Of a DNA stretch of 64,000 nucleotides, positions 47,384 through 59,860 are shown in pieces. The notes below the pieces were generated by a model. The model saw nothing but the letters and a program-made list of their open reading frames with translations. It did not search any database and was not told the origin of the DNA. The first letter of the stretch is position 1. The number at the start of each line of letters is the position of its first letter. The DNA is from Primulina eburnea (lineage: Eukaryota; Streptophyta; Magnoliopsida; Lamiales; Gesneriaceae): contig NC_133103.1 in the NCBI RefSeq assembly GCF_022965805.1, positions 25,693,462 to 25,757,461 of the forward strand, given 5' to 3'. Made by a program: the position numbers and the translations under genes.

Positions 47384-49507
47384 TCAATTTGGGTGAAGTT
47401 TGTTCCTTGAATGTGACTAGCTGTATCCTCTGGTCGACTAATCAGTCTTAGCTCATCATTGCGGATGGGAAAAGGCACTAAGCACCGGCGTAAAATGGAA
47501 ATATGATCGTTGGGCTTCCTCCGGGCCTTCCCCGTAAACGGGCTCCGTCTAGGCCTTTTTCTCACGATATTATCAAAAATCATATATCATATCCTTTATG
47601 TAATAGTCAATTCATATTCTTCAAAATATTTTTCTTTTTCTATTTAATCATAAAATACCGTGTCCTTTCCATATTTGAAAAATAGCTTTTTTAACAGTAA
47701 ACATTGCACAAATTTATCATAAATCATAAATTCTCATATTTTCATAATAAACGTTTTAAAATATCATTTATCATGCATTAGATTCTTCGGGACACTGCCC
47801 ACCCTTCTTTACTATCCAGGTATAAAATGACCGTTTTGCCCATGCATACAAAATTTCTCGATTTTGAATTTTCTCACTTTTATTGACTCGATATTATCCC
47901 AAATATTTATTTAAGTTTAAATTTGACTTCTTTATATTCTTGTTTAACGTAAAATCGAGATTTTTGATTTAATTCCTTAATTATTAAACCGTAAAGCGTT
48001 TTAATCCCGAATTAATCTCAACTTTAATATTTTCTTCCAGCACATTAAACATTAAATTTTTATACCCAAACTACCCTCGTGAACCATGAATCGACCCCCA
48101 TGGACCATGATTCCAACCACCTCTCCCTTCCTAGCCATTCTCGAAGTCTACACCTTATATAGTTCAAGCAATGGTTCCCCTTAAACCCGAGCCACCCTCA
48201 AGCCACCATCGACCAGACCATTCGCAGGCCCTCTTGGGCCCTAACCGACCTTTCCTAGACCAGCACCGAACCAGCGCAAGCTCCTGCCAACCAACGCGCA
48301 CCCACCTTACCTTCTGTAAGTCGCGTCCCCAATTTACTCGAGCCACCACGAACCCTATCTACACCTAGCCTTGTCCCGACCCCTAGACATCTTCCCTAGA
48401 CCATAATGGACCAGCCTAGCTTGTCCAAACCAAGCAACACGCCTCCCCCAAAGATGCAACAACCGCGCGTCTCCTCCAAGCAGAGAGCCCTAGTGCCTCG
48501 TGTTTTCTTGTGCAACCTAAAGTCCAGCCATGCTAGGACTCTTCCTAGCCACGTCTCTGAGCCACGCACCCAGCCCTGGTGCGTCTTCCTCATGGTTGTG
48601 GCCTTCACCCAAGAGAAACCGTAGAAAAAAAATCCTAGGACCCTACCCTTCACCATGCACAGCCCATTCTTGTTCACGCCCAGCCTTCATCTAGTCCCTA
48701 AAAGTCCCATTTTCCAGTCCCTTAGACACATCCTAATGGCGGGATGTCCAGAGATTTCACAACATGTTTCCAACAAGCGTAAGATTATCAAAACTCTGAA
48801 AATAATCATCAAAATGTTAAGTGGTTCATATTCAAATATTTTTCATGCTAAAATATGTAAAACTTGCATATTATGATTTGAACGTTACATCAAAAGAGTT
48901 TAGATGTGTGCCTTTGTGTTTAAAACACTCGAATATACGATCGTTGGCGTGGGTTGAGAAGGGAGACGAACGGATGACTCATGACCTTGAATTTTTCTCT
49001 CAAAGTTTTCGAAAATTTGAGGTTGTTGTGTGTGCAAGTAGTGCGGCTGATATGGAGTCCAATCTAGGATTATATTTAAATTTTTTGAAAATTTGATGTA
49101 TAATGGTTTAAGGTTTTTGAGCTTTTTGTTTAGGGATAATTGGGTCTTCTAATCGTAGCTAAATTAGGCTCAATAATACCTATTTAATTGTAAAATAATT
49201 TTTTTATAAAAATTAGTTTTCAAAAACAATAATTTTGGTTTTTTAAAAGTCCCTCGTTTGTCCAAAACAGGCTTCCCTGATAAAATCAAGCTTGTCTCGT
49301 AAAATAATTTGGACTCTACCATTTTTAGAAAAATTTAGGGATTTTTGTTAAGTGACGATTTAGGGATTTATGCCCTTGAGATTTTAAATGTTAAATTATG
49401 TTTTTGGTTAGGAAAATGTTGAGTTAATTTAAATGTGAAGTTCGAATTTTATGCTTCAAAAAGAAAAAAAAATATTAGTAGGAATAAAGTTAAAAAGTAG
49501 TGGACGT
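47384..49507 (-). repeat. Gypsy LTR remnants, mainly minus strand
   Basis: Segments near 47490-47580 (GATCGTTGGGCTTCC, CTCACGATATTATC) and 47785-47850 (ACACTGCCCACC, AAAATGACCGTTTTGCCC) match in order the LTR at 61843-64000, so this is a minus-oriented relative. A C-rich stretch at 48060-48700 follows, then AT-rich sequence. The last bases (AAAAAGTAGTGGACGTTTT) are the plus-strand end of another LTR. Frames here are not supported as genes. Internal joins are not resolved. Confidence 0.55.
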
Positions 49508-49513
49508 TTTAGT

Positions 49514-49525
49514 TGGTATCAGAGC
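49514..49525 (+). promoter_or_regulatory. Primer binding site of a truncated gypsy element
   Basis: TGGTATCAGAGC, exact initiator-Met complement, followed by the TTACTGCCA...GAAGCTAAAAAAGTCACGCCTC type leader also seen in Gy3 and Gy4. Confidence 0.85.
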
Positions 49526-49726
49526 GAAGGATCCCCAAAGGATTGTGTTACTGCCACTCCGAGAAGCTAAAAAAGTCACGCCTCAAGTCTGTGAGTTTTT
49601 ACGGCTTTAGATTTTATATGTTGAACTTTAAATGCTTTTATGATACATGATATAGAAGTTATATGCATGTTTCAATTAAAATGCTAAATGCATGTTGGTT
49701 ACGTGGTGTGGACGATTTGTATAGAG

Positions 49727-49853
49727 ATGCCTTCTAGACGAGTTATTCTTAGTGATAATGAGGATAGGTAGGAGGAAGTTATTCTACAGCCTCCACCTAA
49801 TCAGGATGCTAGTGCCCGTGTACTAGCCGATATGGCTCGTTTACTAGAGCAGC
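49727..49853 (+). pseudogene. Truncated gypsy gag start
   Basis: MPSRRVILSDNEDR, a TAG, then EEVILQPPPNQDASARVLADM and ARLLEQ. It is the N-terminus of a chromovirus gag, cut at 49854 by a minus-strand LTR beginning TGAAAGTCTAC. Confidence 0.8.
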
Positions 49854-50876
49854 TGAAAGTCTACTGCCCTTTTTTCTTTAAAATATCCTAGAAAATTCTT
49901 TTTTTCCCCCTAAACCATTCGTCTATGCATTCGGCCAAAAACACATATAAACATAGATAAAAATTTGTATATATAATTTGCATCATTTAAAAATAAACCA
50001 ACCAACATTTTATTTGAAAACCCAAAAGAAAATAATTCAAACATAAAACGTCGATCAATCTAACCTAACATTGTTTCAAAAATAAACTTTAACTCCAGCA
50101 TCCTCTCAAAAACCTCTCAAAAGCATCATAATCTTAACATCTTTAAAAGTAACTTAAATCATTAGCATAAGTCATAAACATAAGTGCGGAAAACTAGTGA
50201 TAGTCATTGGGTTATGTTCACCTTCACTCCAGCATGATCAACCATCAAGACCTCCAATAACATTAATATCATGCTTACCTGAATCGATTACACCTAGTGA
50301 GTCTATTGACTCAGCAAACCTTAACCATTATAACAAATAATACATATAAAATCCCCACGTAACAATGAAAAAACTTTCTTAAAACAGCTTTTCATGAACA
50401 TGCATAAACTTAAACATTTTTCCTTTTCATTAATATGATATCATATTTTCTTTCAGCGAATCATATCATATTTTCTTTCATCATATATGTATACGTTTTT
50501 CTTTTATTGAATTTGGATCGTTAATTGTTACTTTCGTATCAGCTGAAGGTCGATGGATCCATCTATGTGTAATCACAGCACTAGATGGCGGGGACATCAA
50601 CGACACACTCACCCGTCAACTTAGCCTTGGCCTTACATATCATCGTATCATCATAATCATTGTATTAGTTACAATCACTTCACCTCCTTCAAATTTTCAT
50701 ATTTTCATATTTTCATCTCTTATAAAATTTCATGCAACATATAAATCATTTTTCTTTTTGAACCAAACATACAACATATCTTTTAGCATTAACATTTCAT
50801 CATATAATTTCTTAAACATTTAAAATAAACATATTAACATTATTTACAGCATTCAGGTCACTGCCAGGACGTCTAA
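49854..50876 (-). repeat. Gypsy LTR fragment, minus strand (arm of an inverted pair)
   Basis: Reverse complement of 54849-55765: shared blocks include GGTCTTGATGGTTGATC, AGACTCATTAGGTG-like text and GGTCGATGGATCCATC. It breaks at GACGTCTAA, equivalent to 54849, where copia sequence begins. Confidence 0.8.
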
Positions 50877-52449
50877 TTGACATGAACCTCTTCTTCACTA
50901 TCATCTTCCAAGATAATTCCTGTTAAGTGATCAGTTAGCTCAACTGGATTGATTAGCTTTTTGGTTAGTGCAGATTCATCAAATACAACATGAACTGATT
51001 CTTATACATTTAAAGTATGCTTATTAAACACTCTGTAAGCCTTGTTAATTGGAGAATAACCAAGAAATATTTCTTCATCAGATTTAGCATCAGATGTTTT
51101 TAGGTAATTCTTTCCATTATTATGAATAAAACAATTGCAACCAAATACCCTGAAATAAGATACCACACTTTTCTATCCATGCCAGATCTCATATGACGTT
51201 TCTAAATGATTTTTATTAATCATTGATATGTTCTGAGTAAAGCACGTAGTGTTTACTGCTTCTGTCCAAAATCTCTGAGATATACCGAAATCAGCAAGCA
51301 TTGTTCTAGCTGCATCTTTAAGAGTATGATTTCTTCTTTCAGCTACACCATTTTGCTGAGGTGTTTTAGCTGCTAAGAACTCAAACTTAAATCCAGTATT
51401 TTCTAAAAATTGTGAAATATTTTGGTTGTCAAATTCAGTCCCTCGATCAGACCTTATTCTGTCAATTCCAACTGAATTTTCATTTAAAAGTCTTTTGAAA
51501 AGCTTAATCAGTTATGCAACAGTTTGATCTTTTGATTTGAGAAAAATAACACAAGTATATCTTGAAAAATCATCAACAAAACCAATGTGTATTTCATTAC
51601 CCCAAACTTATGATTGGTATAAGACCAAAAAGATCCTTATGCAACAGTTCTTAGCATCTGGAAGAGAATTTACTACCTTTGTTTTTTGAGAAAGATCTTA
51701 CTTGTTTACCAAACTGACATGCTGAACAAAATTCATCTTTTGAGAAATCGATCTTAGGCATACCAGTTACAAGATCATGGTTAATCAGATAAGCGATGGA
51801 TTTGAAATTTAAGTGTTTCAACCTTTTATGCCATATCCAGTTTTTAGAAGAGTTTGAAGCTACAAAGCATAATGGTGCATCGGTTGATTAGTCCAACTTA
51901 TTTTTTAAGTATTACCACATCAATTACCAGTTATGATAATGTCATTAGTTGAGTTCTTAACTGTGCAGGTGTGCTTGTTGAACTGAACTAAGAAATTATT
52001 ATCACATAACTGACTAATGCTAATCAAGTTATATATCAAATTTTCAACAAGTAGGATATCATTAATGACAATATTATGGATAAGCTTACCCTTACCCACA
52101 GTTTTACTTTTCGAGTTATCTCCGAAACTCATGTTTGGGCCAAAAAATTTAAGAGTTTGGATAGAAAATCAGCATCTCCTGTCATATGTCAAGAGCATCG
52201 ACTGTAAAGATACCAAATTGATTCTTTTGTTGATGTTCATGTTACCTGCAATCACACTCGATGAATAATTTTGGTACCCACATCTATTTGGGTCCAAAAC
52301 TGATTAGTTCTTTAGGAGCCCAAACTTGGATCAGTCTAACTGACTTTCCAGTTGTTGTGTTCTAGATGTTTTTTCTCGACTTATGTGTTCAAATACTCCC
52401 ACGTAACCCCTTCTATCACAAAGATAGGATATTCACTAAAAGACTTTGA
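50877..52449 (-). pseudogene. Co2 copia protease-integrase fragment
   Basis: Minus-strand reading: a linker VRLIQVWAPKELISFGPK; the protease site decayed to LYSRCS (expected Asp and Gly replaced) plus a stop before HMTGD; KYNLISISQLC-like segment at 51920-52132; the HHCC part WHKRLKHLNFKSIAYLINHD and CSACQFGK; integrase RSDRGTEFDNQ and QQNGVAERRNHTL; then SYFRVFGCNCFIHN and EEIFLGYSPINKAYRVFN. It ends at about 50877 before RT. The gag is missing. It is a copia family different from Co1. Confidence 0.88.
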
Positions 52450-53174
52450 TTAATTACAGAAACTGTAATAACCCACTTCAATTTAGTGTTAACACTGCCA
52501 AACTGAAACTCTTAGTATCTTTATAACTTTATGGTAAACAACTGATTTTCTTATCTTAGCACAACTGATCTTACGAGATCGTATAAAACAATGTAATGTG
52601 GTAATACTTTTGCTATGATGATAGCCTGAAAGCTACGAATATTACAGTGAGTTTTTCTGTCTGGATATCGTAGCTAAACTTGTAAGTTTGAATTCAAAAT
52701 CCACTCAGAGTAATTGTTCACGAAAGCCGTTTTTTCAGCTGAACTTCATGGCTATTTATAGGCTTTGCTTCCAACGGTAATATTGAATGTGTTTAAATTA
52801 CATATATCCGTTGATTTGTCTTTTTGAATGTGTCAACATTCTTATGAAAATAGTACATTGTGGCATTCTGATATGCGGCGCTTCCACTACGAGTTACAGT
52901 CTGCTTTTGTACATATTGTCGGTTGTTGGCTACGCTCTGACTGATCACGTGTTAAACTGATTATCAGTTAACTATATGTTGAGTTTTTGTGTAACTGATC
53001 ATTCTTAACTGATAGTTCAGTTACCTTTGATTAGTTCAATTGCCTTCGATTATTGTGCGCATTAATTATCAGTTCGGCGCCTTTAGTTTGAGATCGAATT
53101 TATTCAGTTGAGTCGATCACTTCTGCAATCTTCAAAATATCTATTTGTCAAACTCTGAAATTCTAATACCAACA
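52450..53174 (-). repeat. Co2 5' LTR
   Basis: The minus strand starts TGTTGGTATTAGAATTT at 53174. A TATA box TATAAATAG lies at 52752-52760 (complement). It is rich in AACTGA motifs. The inner boundary near 52450 is approximate because gag and primer site are deleted. Confidence 0.7.
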
Positions 53175-55765
53175 AATTATAAGGTCCAAAATACAATAAC
53201 GTAATCCAACTGCATGAAAATCTTGGAGAAAGTGGAAAATGACTAATTAAATGGTTTTTGTAGCATGAATTAATTATGATATGCATGATTACATGTTTAA
53301 AATATATTTTTATTTTACAATGCATAAAATTGTGTTTTTAAAAGGTTATTCCAGACGCGGTCGAGGAACGGAGACCGGAGGCCGTATGAGAGAAAATATT
53401 TTATTAAAGAATTATTTCAAATTGTTTAATGTGTGGTGTATTTTAAATGAAATTTTTGAAAATGGGGTATTTTGAGGGGTTTTTATAGGCCGAATCGTAT
53501 TTTTTATCGGTATTCAATTTTCAAAAAAATAGTGATATTTCGAGAACTCGGCTAATATTTTCACAACCTTTCTTAAATAAAATATTTTAATTAATAACTA
53601 ATGGGCTTAATGGACCTATTATACATGGCTAATGGGCCCAAGTTGCACCATGAGTTTTAATTAAAATAAAAAGCCAAAAACTCCATCCACAAACCTCACA
53701 ACTCTCGCCCCTCCCCTTCTAAATAATTACTAGGACTCTCCCATCCCCAAAACACACGCACACACGAAAAACTTTGAAAAGAAACATGCGAATTTCATTA
53801 AAAATTCGGCAAGGGTCGCTTCTCCACCAACGTTCCTCGCATCGCCAAATTGTTTTCAAGCGTAATATACGCAAAGGCACGCCTTAATCTTTTTAAAACA
53901 TATTTCACGCTATATTATGTATATTTAATTATTTTTGTATCATGAATATGATGCACTACTTTTATTTTCGTTTTTATGGCTATACATGCATAAAACTAGA
54001 GTTTTCATTTTTTAAAAACACTTCGTAATGATGAAAAAAGGGCTGCCATGGTAAGGGAACTTGAAGGGATATTTTTCCACATGTTTAAGAACCCTTAGAA
54101 GCATGTTTGAAGGCTGGACAAGATAGGGAAGGAATAAGAACTAAAATTTTGAATTCTATGGGCTAGGGTTTCGAACTCTGCTTCCTAGAAGGACATGGTC
54201 CTTAGCTGCTGTAGGGACGTGTCTAAGGGCCTAATAGAGTCTAGTCATGGTCCTAGTTGGGCTAGGGGATGGCTGGTCAATTAGGGCGCAAGGCTAGGGC
54301 ATCACCTAGCCGCGGCCGAGAGCTTGGAGGAAACATGCGCGGTTATGTGTGAGGTTTGTAAGGGGCTAGTCTAAGTGGATCCTGAAGGGTCAATCTAGGT
54401 CCTAGCAGGGGCAACTAAGGTTTGTACATCGTGGCTAAGGGGCCGGATCCGAGGCATTCTAAGGATAGAACCACATAGGGCTAGGGTTCCATATTGGGAC
54501 AACAAAATTGAGTAGCTTATTTAGGCTCATTAATGGGTATTTATTGGCTTGATTGGGTTTAAAATTGTATAAATAGGTGTTATTTATCTATGTTCCAACT
54601 TGGGTAAAGTTTGGTTAAGTTCCGAGTCAATACGAGTCAAAACCGGGATGTACGTCTAAGTTTAAAAACAATTTGGGAAGTTAGTCGAGGAGCTGAATTT
54701 TACATTTCAGAAATATTTGTTGGTGTATTTTAAGGTCATATGTTAAGTTTGGAATGATTAGGGTCATTGTTTTAAGGTCTAAGGATATATCGAGAAAGAT
54801 AGAATTCAAGGGGCAAAATGGTCATTTTATACCTGAAAAATGTTAGACGTCCTAGCAGTGCCCTGAATACTGTAATGACTATTAAAATGTTTATTTCAAC
54901 TGTTTATGGAATTTTATGATAAAACGTTAATGCTAAAAGATATGTTGCATGCTTGGTTTAAAAGAAAAATGATTTATATGTGCATGAATTTTTATAAGTG
55001 ATGGAAATATGAAAAATTGAAGGAGTTGAAATGATTTTGACGGATACGATGATAATATGGTATGATGATATGTAAGGCTAATGCGTAGTTGACTAGTGAG
55101 AGTGTCATTGATGCCCCCGCTGCCCGGTACTGTGGTAGTACGTAGATGGATCCATCGACCTTCAACTAATACGAAAGAACAATTGAGAATCTGAATTCAA
55201 TAAAAAGGGAAACGTATGCGTATACGATGAAAGAAAATACGATATGATACGATGAAAGGAAATAGGATATGATATGATGAAAGGGCATGTTAAAGTTATG
55301 TATTATTTGTTTTCATGATTAAGGTTTGTTAAGGCAATAGACTCATTAGGTGATATCGATACAGGTGAGCATGAGCTTGATGTTAATGGAGGTCTTGATG
55401 GTTGATCTTACTGGACTGGAGGTGCACACAACCCGAGGACCGTCGCTAATTTTCCGGAAATAAAATTATGTTTATGATTTATGATTATTTAAAGATTTTT
55501 ATGACTTATGAGGCTTTTGAGAAGTTTTTTTAGAGGATGTCAGGGTTATTTTTATTTTTGAAATAATGTTAGCTTAGGTTGGCTGATATTTTACGACTTT
55601 ATGCTTTCACTTACTTTCTTTTGGATTTTCAAATAATAGGTGGTTGGTTTATTTTTAAATGGTGCAAAATATTCATATTTTAAATGCTAAGTATTTTGGC
55701 CGAATGCATTGGAAAGAAACAAATTCTAGTACTTTTTTTTAAAAAAAAGTAGTGGACGTTTAACT
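53175..55765 (+). repeat. Gypsy LTR, plus strand
   Basis: It has the same block order as the Gy3 and Gy4 LTRs (AGACGCGGTCGAGGAACGGAGACC, CGCAAAGGCACGCC, ACTCATTAGGTGATATCGATACAGG). It ends near AGTAGTGGACGTTTA at about 55765 without a recognisable primer site. Its last 0.9 kb pairs with the inverted copy at 49854-50876. Confidence 0.75.
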
Positions 55766-56111
55766 TTTATTTCACAATGAAACGTATACTGCTTAAATTA
55801 CAACTAATTTTTTTTTAAAGATAAATCTCGAAATATTAATATCCATGCATGTGATAATCGCTGAAATTTACACATTTTAAAATAAAATTATTCAACTATC
55901 AGCAAAAACGATGCATTTAAAAATGTGAAAAAAAGTCAAACCCTAGCCCAACTAAAAAACCTGTCAACATCAACATATAAAAATGAAATAGTATGAAAAT
56001 ATCCAAGATCACTCATAACTCATACACATAATGTGCGAAAATATGGTCCTTGGGTAGTGTGCGCACATCCAACCCCGCCTACTCAGTTTTCGGCGCCCCA
56101 GTCTCCTCATC
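55766..56111 (-). repeat. Gypsy LTR fragment, minus strand
   Basis: AT-rich, then GTGCGAAAATATGGTCCTTGG and GTGTGCGCAC, equivalent to CTGGTCCTCGGGTTGTGTGCG in the LTR at 61843-64000. It is cut at 56112 by Gy5. Confidence 0.6.
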
Positions 56112-56233
56112 TGTAATGCTTGAGATTTTATCCTGTTAATCAGAAATCATTAATTTATAAATTTATGTGATTATAGAAGGAAAAGATCGAGAAAGACAAG
56201 ACCAAGGCATTTGATATGTGCGAGGACAGAACA

Positions 56234-56518
56234 CCTCGCGTATATACGCGAGAAAAGGCGTGCATATGCGCGAGCATGGCAGAAGACCTCGCGCATATGC
56301 GCGAGCATGGGAAAATCTCTACGTGTGATACTCGAAGGTCTCGTGCATATGCACGGAGACGAGGCGTGCATATGCGCGAGCTGCAGCATGCCGAGACAGT
56401 AGGTCTCGCGCGTATGCGCGAGATAGGGCGCGCATATGCGCGAGCTGGTGAATATATAGGCTCCGAGACCAGTAGGTCTGCCCATATGCGCAATTGAGTG
56501 ACGCGCATATGCGCGAGA
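56234..56518. repeat. Gy5 palindromic CGCGCATATGCGCG array
   Basis: Nine copies of the palindrome CTCGCGCATATGCGCGAG or variants (CTCGCGTATATACGCGAG, CGTGCATATGCACG), with compensatory changes on both halves in some. It lies directly upstream of the TATA-like run. Overlapping frames on both strands are by-products. Confidence 0.93.
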
Positions 56519-56982
56519 CGTGCTGCACCAAGAGGGAACCACCTATCCTTGCCATGCATGATATATATATATCCAATCTTCATTTGTTTCCTTAGAATCA
56601 GCAGGAAGAAGATCGAGAGGATTCCATAGAAAATTTCAAATTTTTAATCTTAGAATTTGATTTGTTCAAGATCTGTCCATTCCATCTTTAATCCGAGTTT
56701 AGTACCGTGTTTCTATCGACAAGAACTTCCAAAATATGTAAGTTTTCTTATGTTTTGTTATTACTTGAAAATATGATATTGAAGAAATCAGAGTTTGATT
56801 CATATTATGTATTCCTCAGAATTTAGTCATCGTATAATCGAAACCGGATTGAAGAACAGATACCGTATGAAATTTTTATGATTTTTAAGATTGATTTGAT
56901 TGAGATTATACAGATTTGGTATCATTGTGTTGTTGATTGATTATGAGATATTGAGATTGATGTCTTGTTTGAATGTAGTTGT

Positions 56983-57070
56983 GCCATCACAATTTGATAA
57001 GATTGTACCATTATGCCATCACAATTTGATAAGATTGTACCATCATGCCATCACAATTTGATAAGATTGA
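56983..57070. repeat. 32-bp tandem repeat in Gy5 LTR
   Basis: GCCATCACAATTTGATAAGATTG starts at 56983, 57015 and 57047, about 2.7 copies. It is flanked by two copies of TGTCTTGTTTGAATGTAGTT. Confidence 0.9.
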
Positions 57071-57990
57071 GATGTCTTGTTTGAATGTAGTTGTGATATT
57101 GTATATTTCGAATGTCATTGCCAGATAGAGTATTGACAGCTTCGAATTCAAGACTTCGCGTTCGTCAGATCGACAAAAAGAAAGGTATAAATGAATGTTA
57201 ATCGAGAGATACGACTCGAGTTATATTTGACTTGAGTTTCCGAAAACCACATACTTATTTGATAATGCTTTAATAACTTTGTATGTTTTGAATGAATATG
57301 CTTATGCTATTGATTTATAGAAAAACATAGAATAGAAGATAAATATCGAAAGGGAGTCTTTGGCAGAGGTGCCAAGACACTGGATGTTTGATTTATATTG
57401 ATGTGCTTAGGAGTAGATCGACTCTTATTGCAGAAATTCGATATAATGTACCAACGTCCGGGAACCAGGATCCCTAGACTAGAGAAGAGTAAAGTCAGAG
57501 ATTTAAGAGTCAAAGAGTTTGATTTATAGTTTGATATCGTTTCATGTTTTCAGATTATGATACATGTCATTGATAACTGTTATATTCTTTTGTATATATT
57601 TATTTGAAATGCATGTCTACTTGGATTATACTGGGAATTATATTCTCACCGGAGTTATCCGGCTGTTGTTGTGTTTGTATATGTGCATGACAACAGGTGG
57701 GACATGATCAGGGTCAAGAAGATGATGAGAGATCAAGTTTAGCGTGGAGATCTGTACCCAGAAGTAGAATTGGTTTCAGCACTGGAAATGTAGTTGTTGA
57801 ACCTTAGTTTGATATGAATGTATTTTTTACAAGACTTATACCTTTACTTTTGATGTTTATATAAGATTGATTATCATATATTACGCACTTATGTATTTTT
57901 TTAAAAAAATTAGACCCAATTTATTTAATTGATCCATTTATTCCCAAAGATGATTAAGAAATGAATTAGCGTCCGGGTCCCCACAACAGG

Positions 57991-58002
57991 TGGTATCAGA
58001 GC
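57991..58002 (+). promoter_or_regulatory. Gy5 primer binding site
   Basis: TGGTATCAGAGC, exact initiator-Met complement, five bases after the LTR. Confidence 0.9.
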
Positions 58003-58243
58003 AGTAGGTTCCTTAGACTGGAATAGAAGAGAGTGAGTGGGGTAGACTGATTTTTCTTTCCTGATTTTGCAGTGCTAGCATGGTTTACTTCTTTAATACA
58101 TGTTTATCAAATTATCTGATTTGACTTGAAATGTGTATTATTGAGAATGAATCAGAACCGATTCTTGATCAGAGGTAAGATGATCAGAGGAGGACTGAGA
58201 CAGAATTGTCAGATTTGATTATTAACCCTTTTGATAATCAGAT

Positions 58244-59315
58244 ATGCCTCCTGGAAGAATCCCAGAACAGGGTAGTACCTCAAATAATCCGGTGGATGTT
58301 ACAGCAACACCTATGGAAACACTGCTGAAGAGGTTTCAGTCATTCAAACCACCGACTCTGAAGGGCAATGAGACTTCTGTTGACTGTGAGAGTTGGCTAG
58401 ATGATATAGAGATGTTGTTTGATTCATTGACCTATACAGATGAGCGTAGAGTCAGATTGATTGGGCACCAGTTGCATGATGTTGCGAAGAATTGGTGGCT
58501 TACGGCAAAGAGGGCTTTGGAGCATCGAGGTATGGTTATTACTTGAAAAATCTTTAAGACTGAATTTTATCAAAGATTTTTCCCAGTATCGTACAGAAAA
58601 GACAAGGGTGTAGAGTTTGCTAATCTGAGACATGGTCAACTGAAAATTGAAGAATATGTGGCCAAGTTCTCTACATTGTTGCGATTTTCTCCCCATGTTG
58701 TTGAGAATGATGAAGCTGTTGCTGATCAGTTTATCAATGGGCTGAATTCTGAGATCTTTACATTGGTAAGTATTGGGAGACCGAATAATTTTGCTGATAC
58801 ATTGAACAGAGCCAAAGGAGCGTAAGCAAGTCTGATCAGATAGAAAGGGGCTTCATATGTTGCTCCAGCACCGAAACAACAACAAACCCTACTCAGTTAC
58901 ACCAACCCCCTCCCAGATTTGAGAGTGGCAGTAGCAGCAGCGGGAAGAAAGATTATTTGAAAACCAGAGGGAAACATTTCATGAAGTCTGGTAGTAGTTC
59001 ATCTAGCTCCAGTGGTTCACGACAGAACCAGAGTTATAAAGGAGCTTATTGCTGAAATTGTGGAGGACGACATTCCGCAAAGCAATGCGAATGAGTGTTT
59101 GGTAGTTGCAATATCTGCAGACAACAGGGACACTTTTCTAGAGTCTGCCCACAGCGAAGTTCTCAAAGATCCCAGGGAGCAGAATCATCTGGATCAGTGG
59201 CTCAGTCTGATAGACGATCATCTGCTGTTCACTCATTCTAGCCAGCACCTACTCAGTCACAGCCAAGGTCAGGAGGAAGCCAAACTGTTAGCCAGCCTCC
59301 GAGACAGCATGCCAG
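58244..59315 (+). pseudogene. Gy5 gag with two zinc knuckles
   Basis: ATG 58244 (MPPGRIPEQGSTSNN). The capsid domain shows LLKRFQSFKPPTLKG, CESWLDDIEMLF, WWLTAKRALEHRG, a TGG-to-TGA stop, FYQRFFPVSYRKDKG and EEYVAKFSTLLRFSPH. More stops and a frameshift follow near 58825-58890. Two CCHC knuckles follow: one with a stop (C-stop-NCGGRHSAKQC, about 59052) and CNICRQQGHFSRVC (about 59108-59150). This gag differs from Gy1-Gy3, which have one canonical knuckle. Confidence 0.88.
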
Positions 59316-59860
59316 AGTGTTTGCTTTGACTGAAGAACAGGCACAAGAAGCACCTGATGATGTTGTTGCAGGTAACTGTTCTCTTTCTGGTTACCCTGCT
59401 TATGTATTGATTGATACGGGTGCATCTCATACTTTTATATCTGAGATATTTTCATTGATACATGCTTTGCCTGTTGAGTCATTATCTGCTGTAGTATCTG
59501 TCTCTTCACCTTTGGGGAGAGGTCTGATATCAGTGAATTCTGTTAAATATTGTATGCTGCAGTATGATGGTAATGAGATTGAGTTAGATTGTATTATACT
59601 CGGTTTCTCTGATTTTGACTGTATTATCGGTATTGATATGCCGACCAAGTACAGAGCTACCGTAGATTGTTTCCAGAAAATCGTAAGATTCAGACCTGAA
59701 ATGGCTGAAGAGTGGAAATTTTACGGTAAGGTTTCCAGATCGTGAATTAATTTGATATCTGCGTTATCGATGACTCGATTATTACAGAAAGGAGCAGAGG
59801 GATTCCTTGTGTATTCAATAGATGTACTGAAATCGAGCCCTACATTGGCAGATTTGCCAG
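59316..59860 (+). pseudogene. Gy5 protease
   Basis: Open from 59317 to 59745. The active site is in VLIDTGASHTFISE (DTG kept), with CIILGFSDFDCIIGIDMP in place of the usual ILGMDWL. It stops at 59743 after KVSRS and resumes at once as ISALSMTRLLQKGAEGFL, the linker to RT. Confidence 0.87.

Larger units (their letters stand above)
56112..57985 (+). repeat. Gy5 5' LTR
   Basis: 1874 bp, TGTAATGCTT...CCGGGTCCCCACA. It contains the palindrome array, a TATA-like run at 56562-56572, GTAAGT at about 56738 as a possible donor site, and a 32-bp repeat. Its 3' end equals the SL2 end. Confidence 0.92.

Noticed and set aside
48164..48677. Pro/Ser-rich and Trp/Gly-rich frames
   Set aside because: They belong to a C-rich LTR remnant; no conserved motif and both strands are open.
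56155..56583. Frames of 85-142 codons with Ser-Arg-Ile-Cys-Ala repeats
   Set aside because: They are produced by the palindrome array on both strands and have no separate support.
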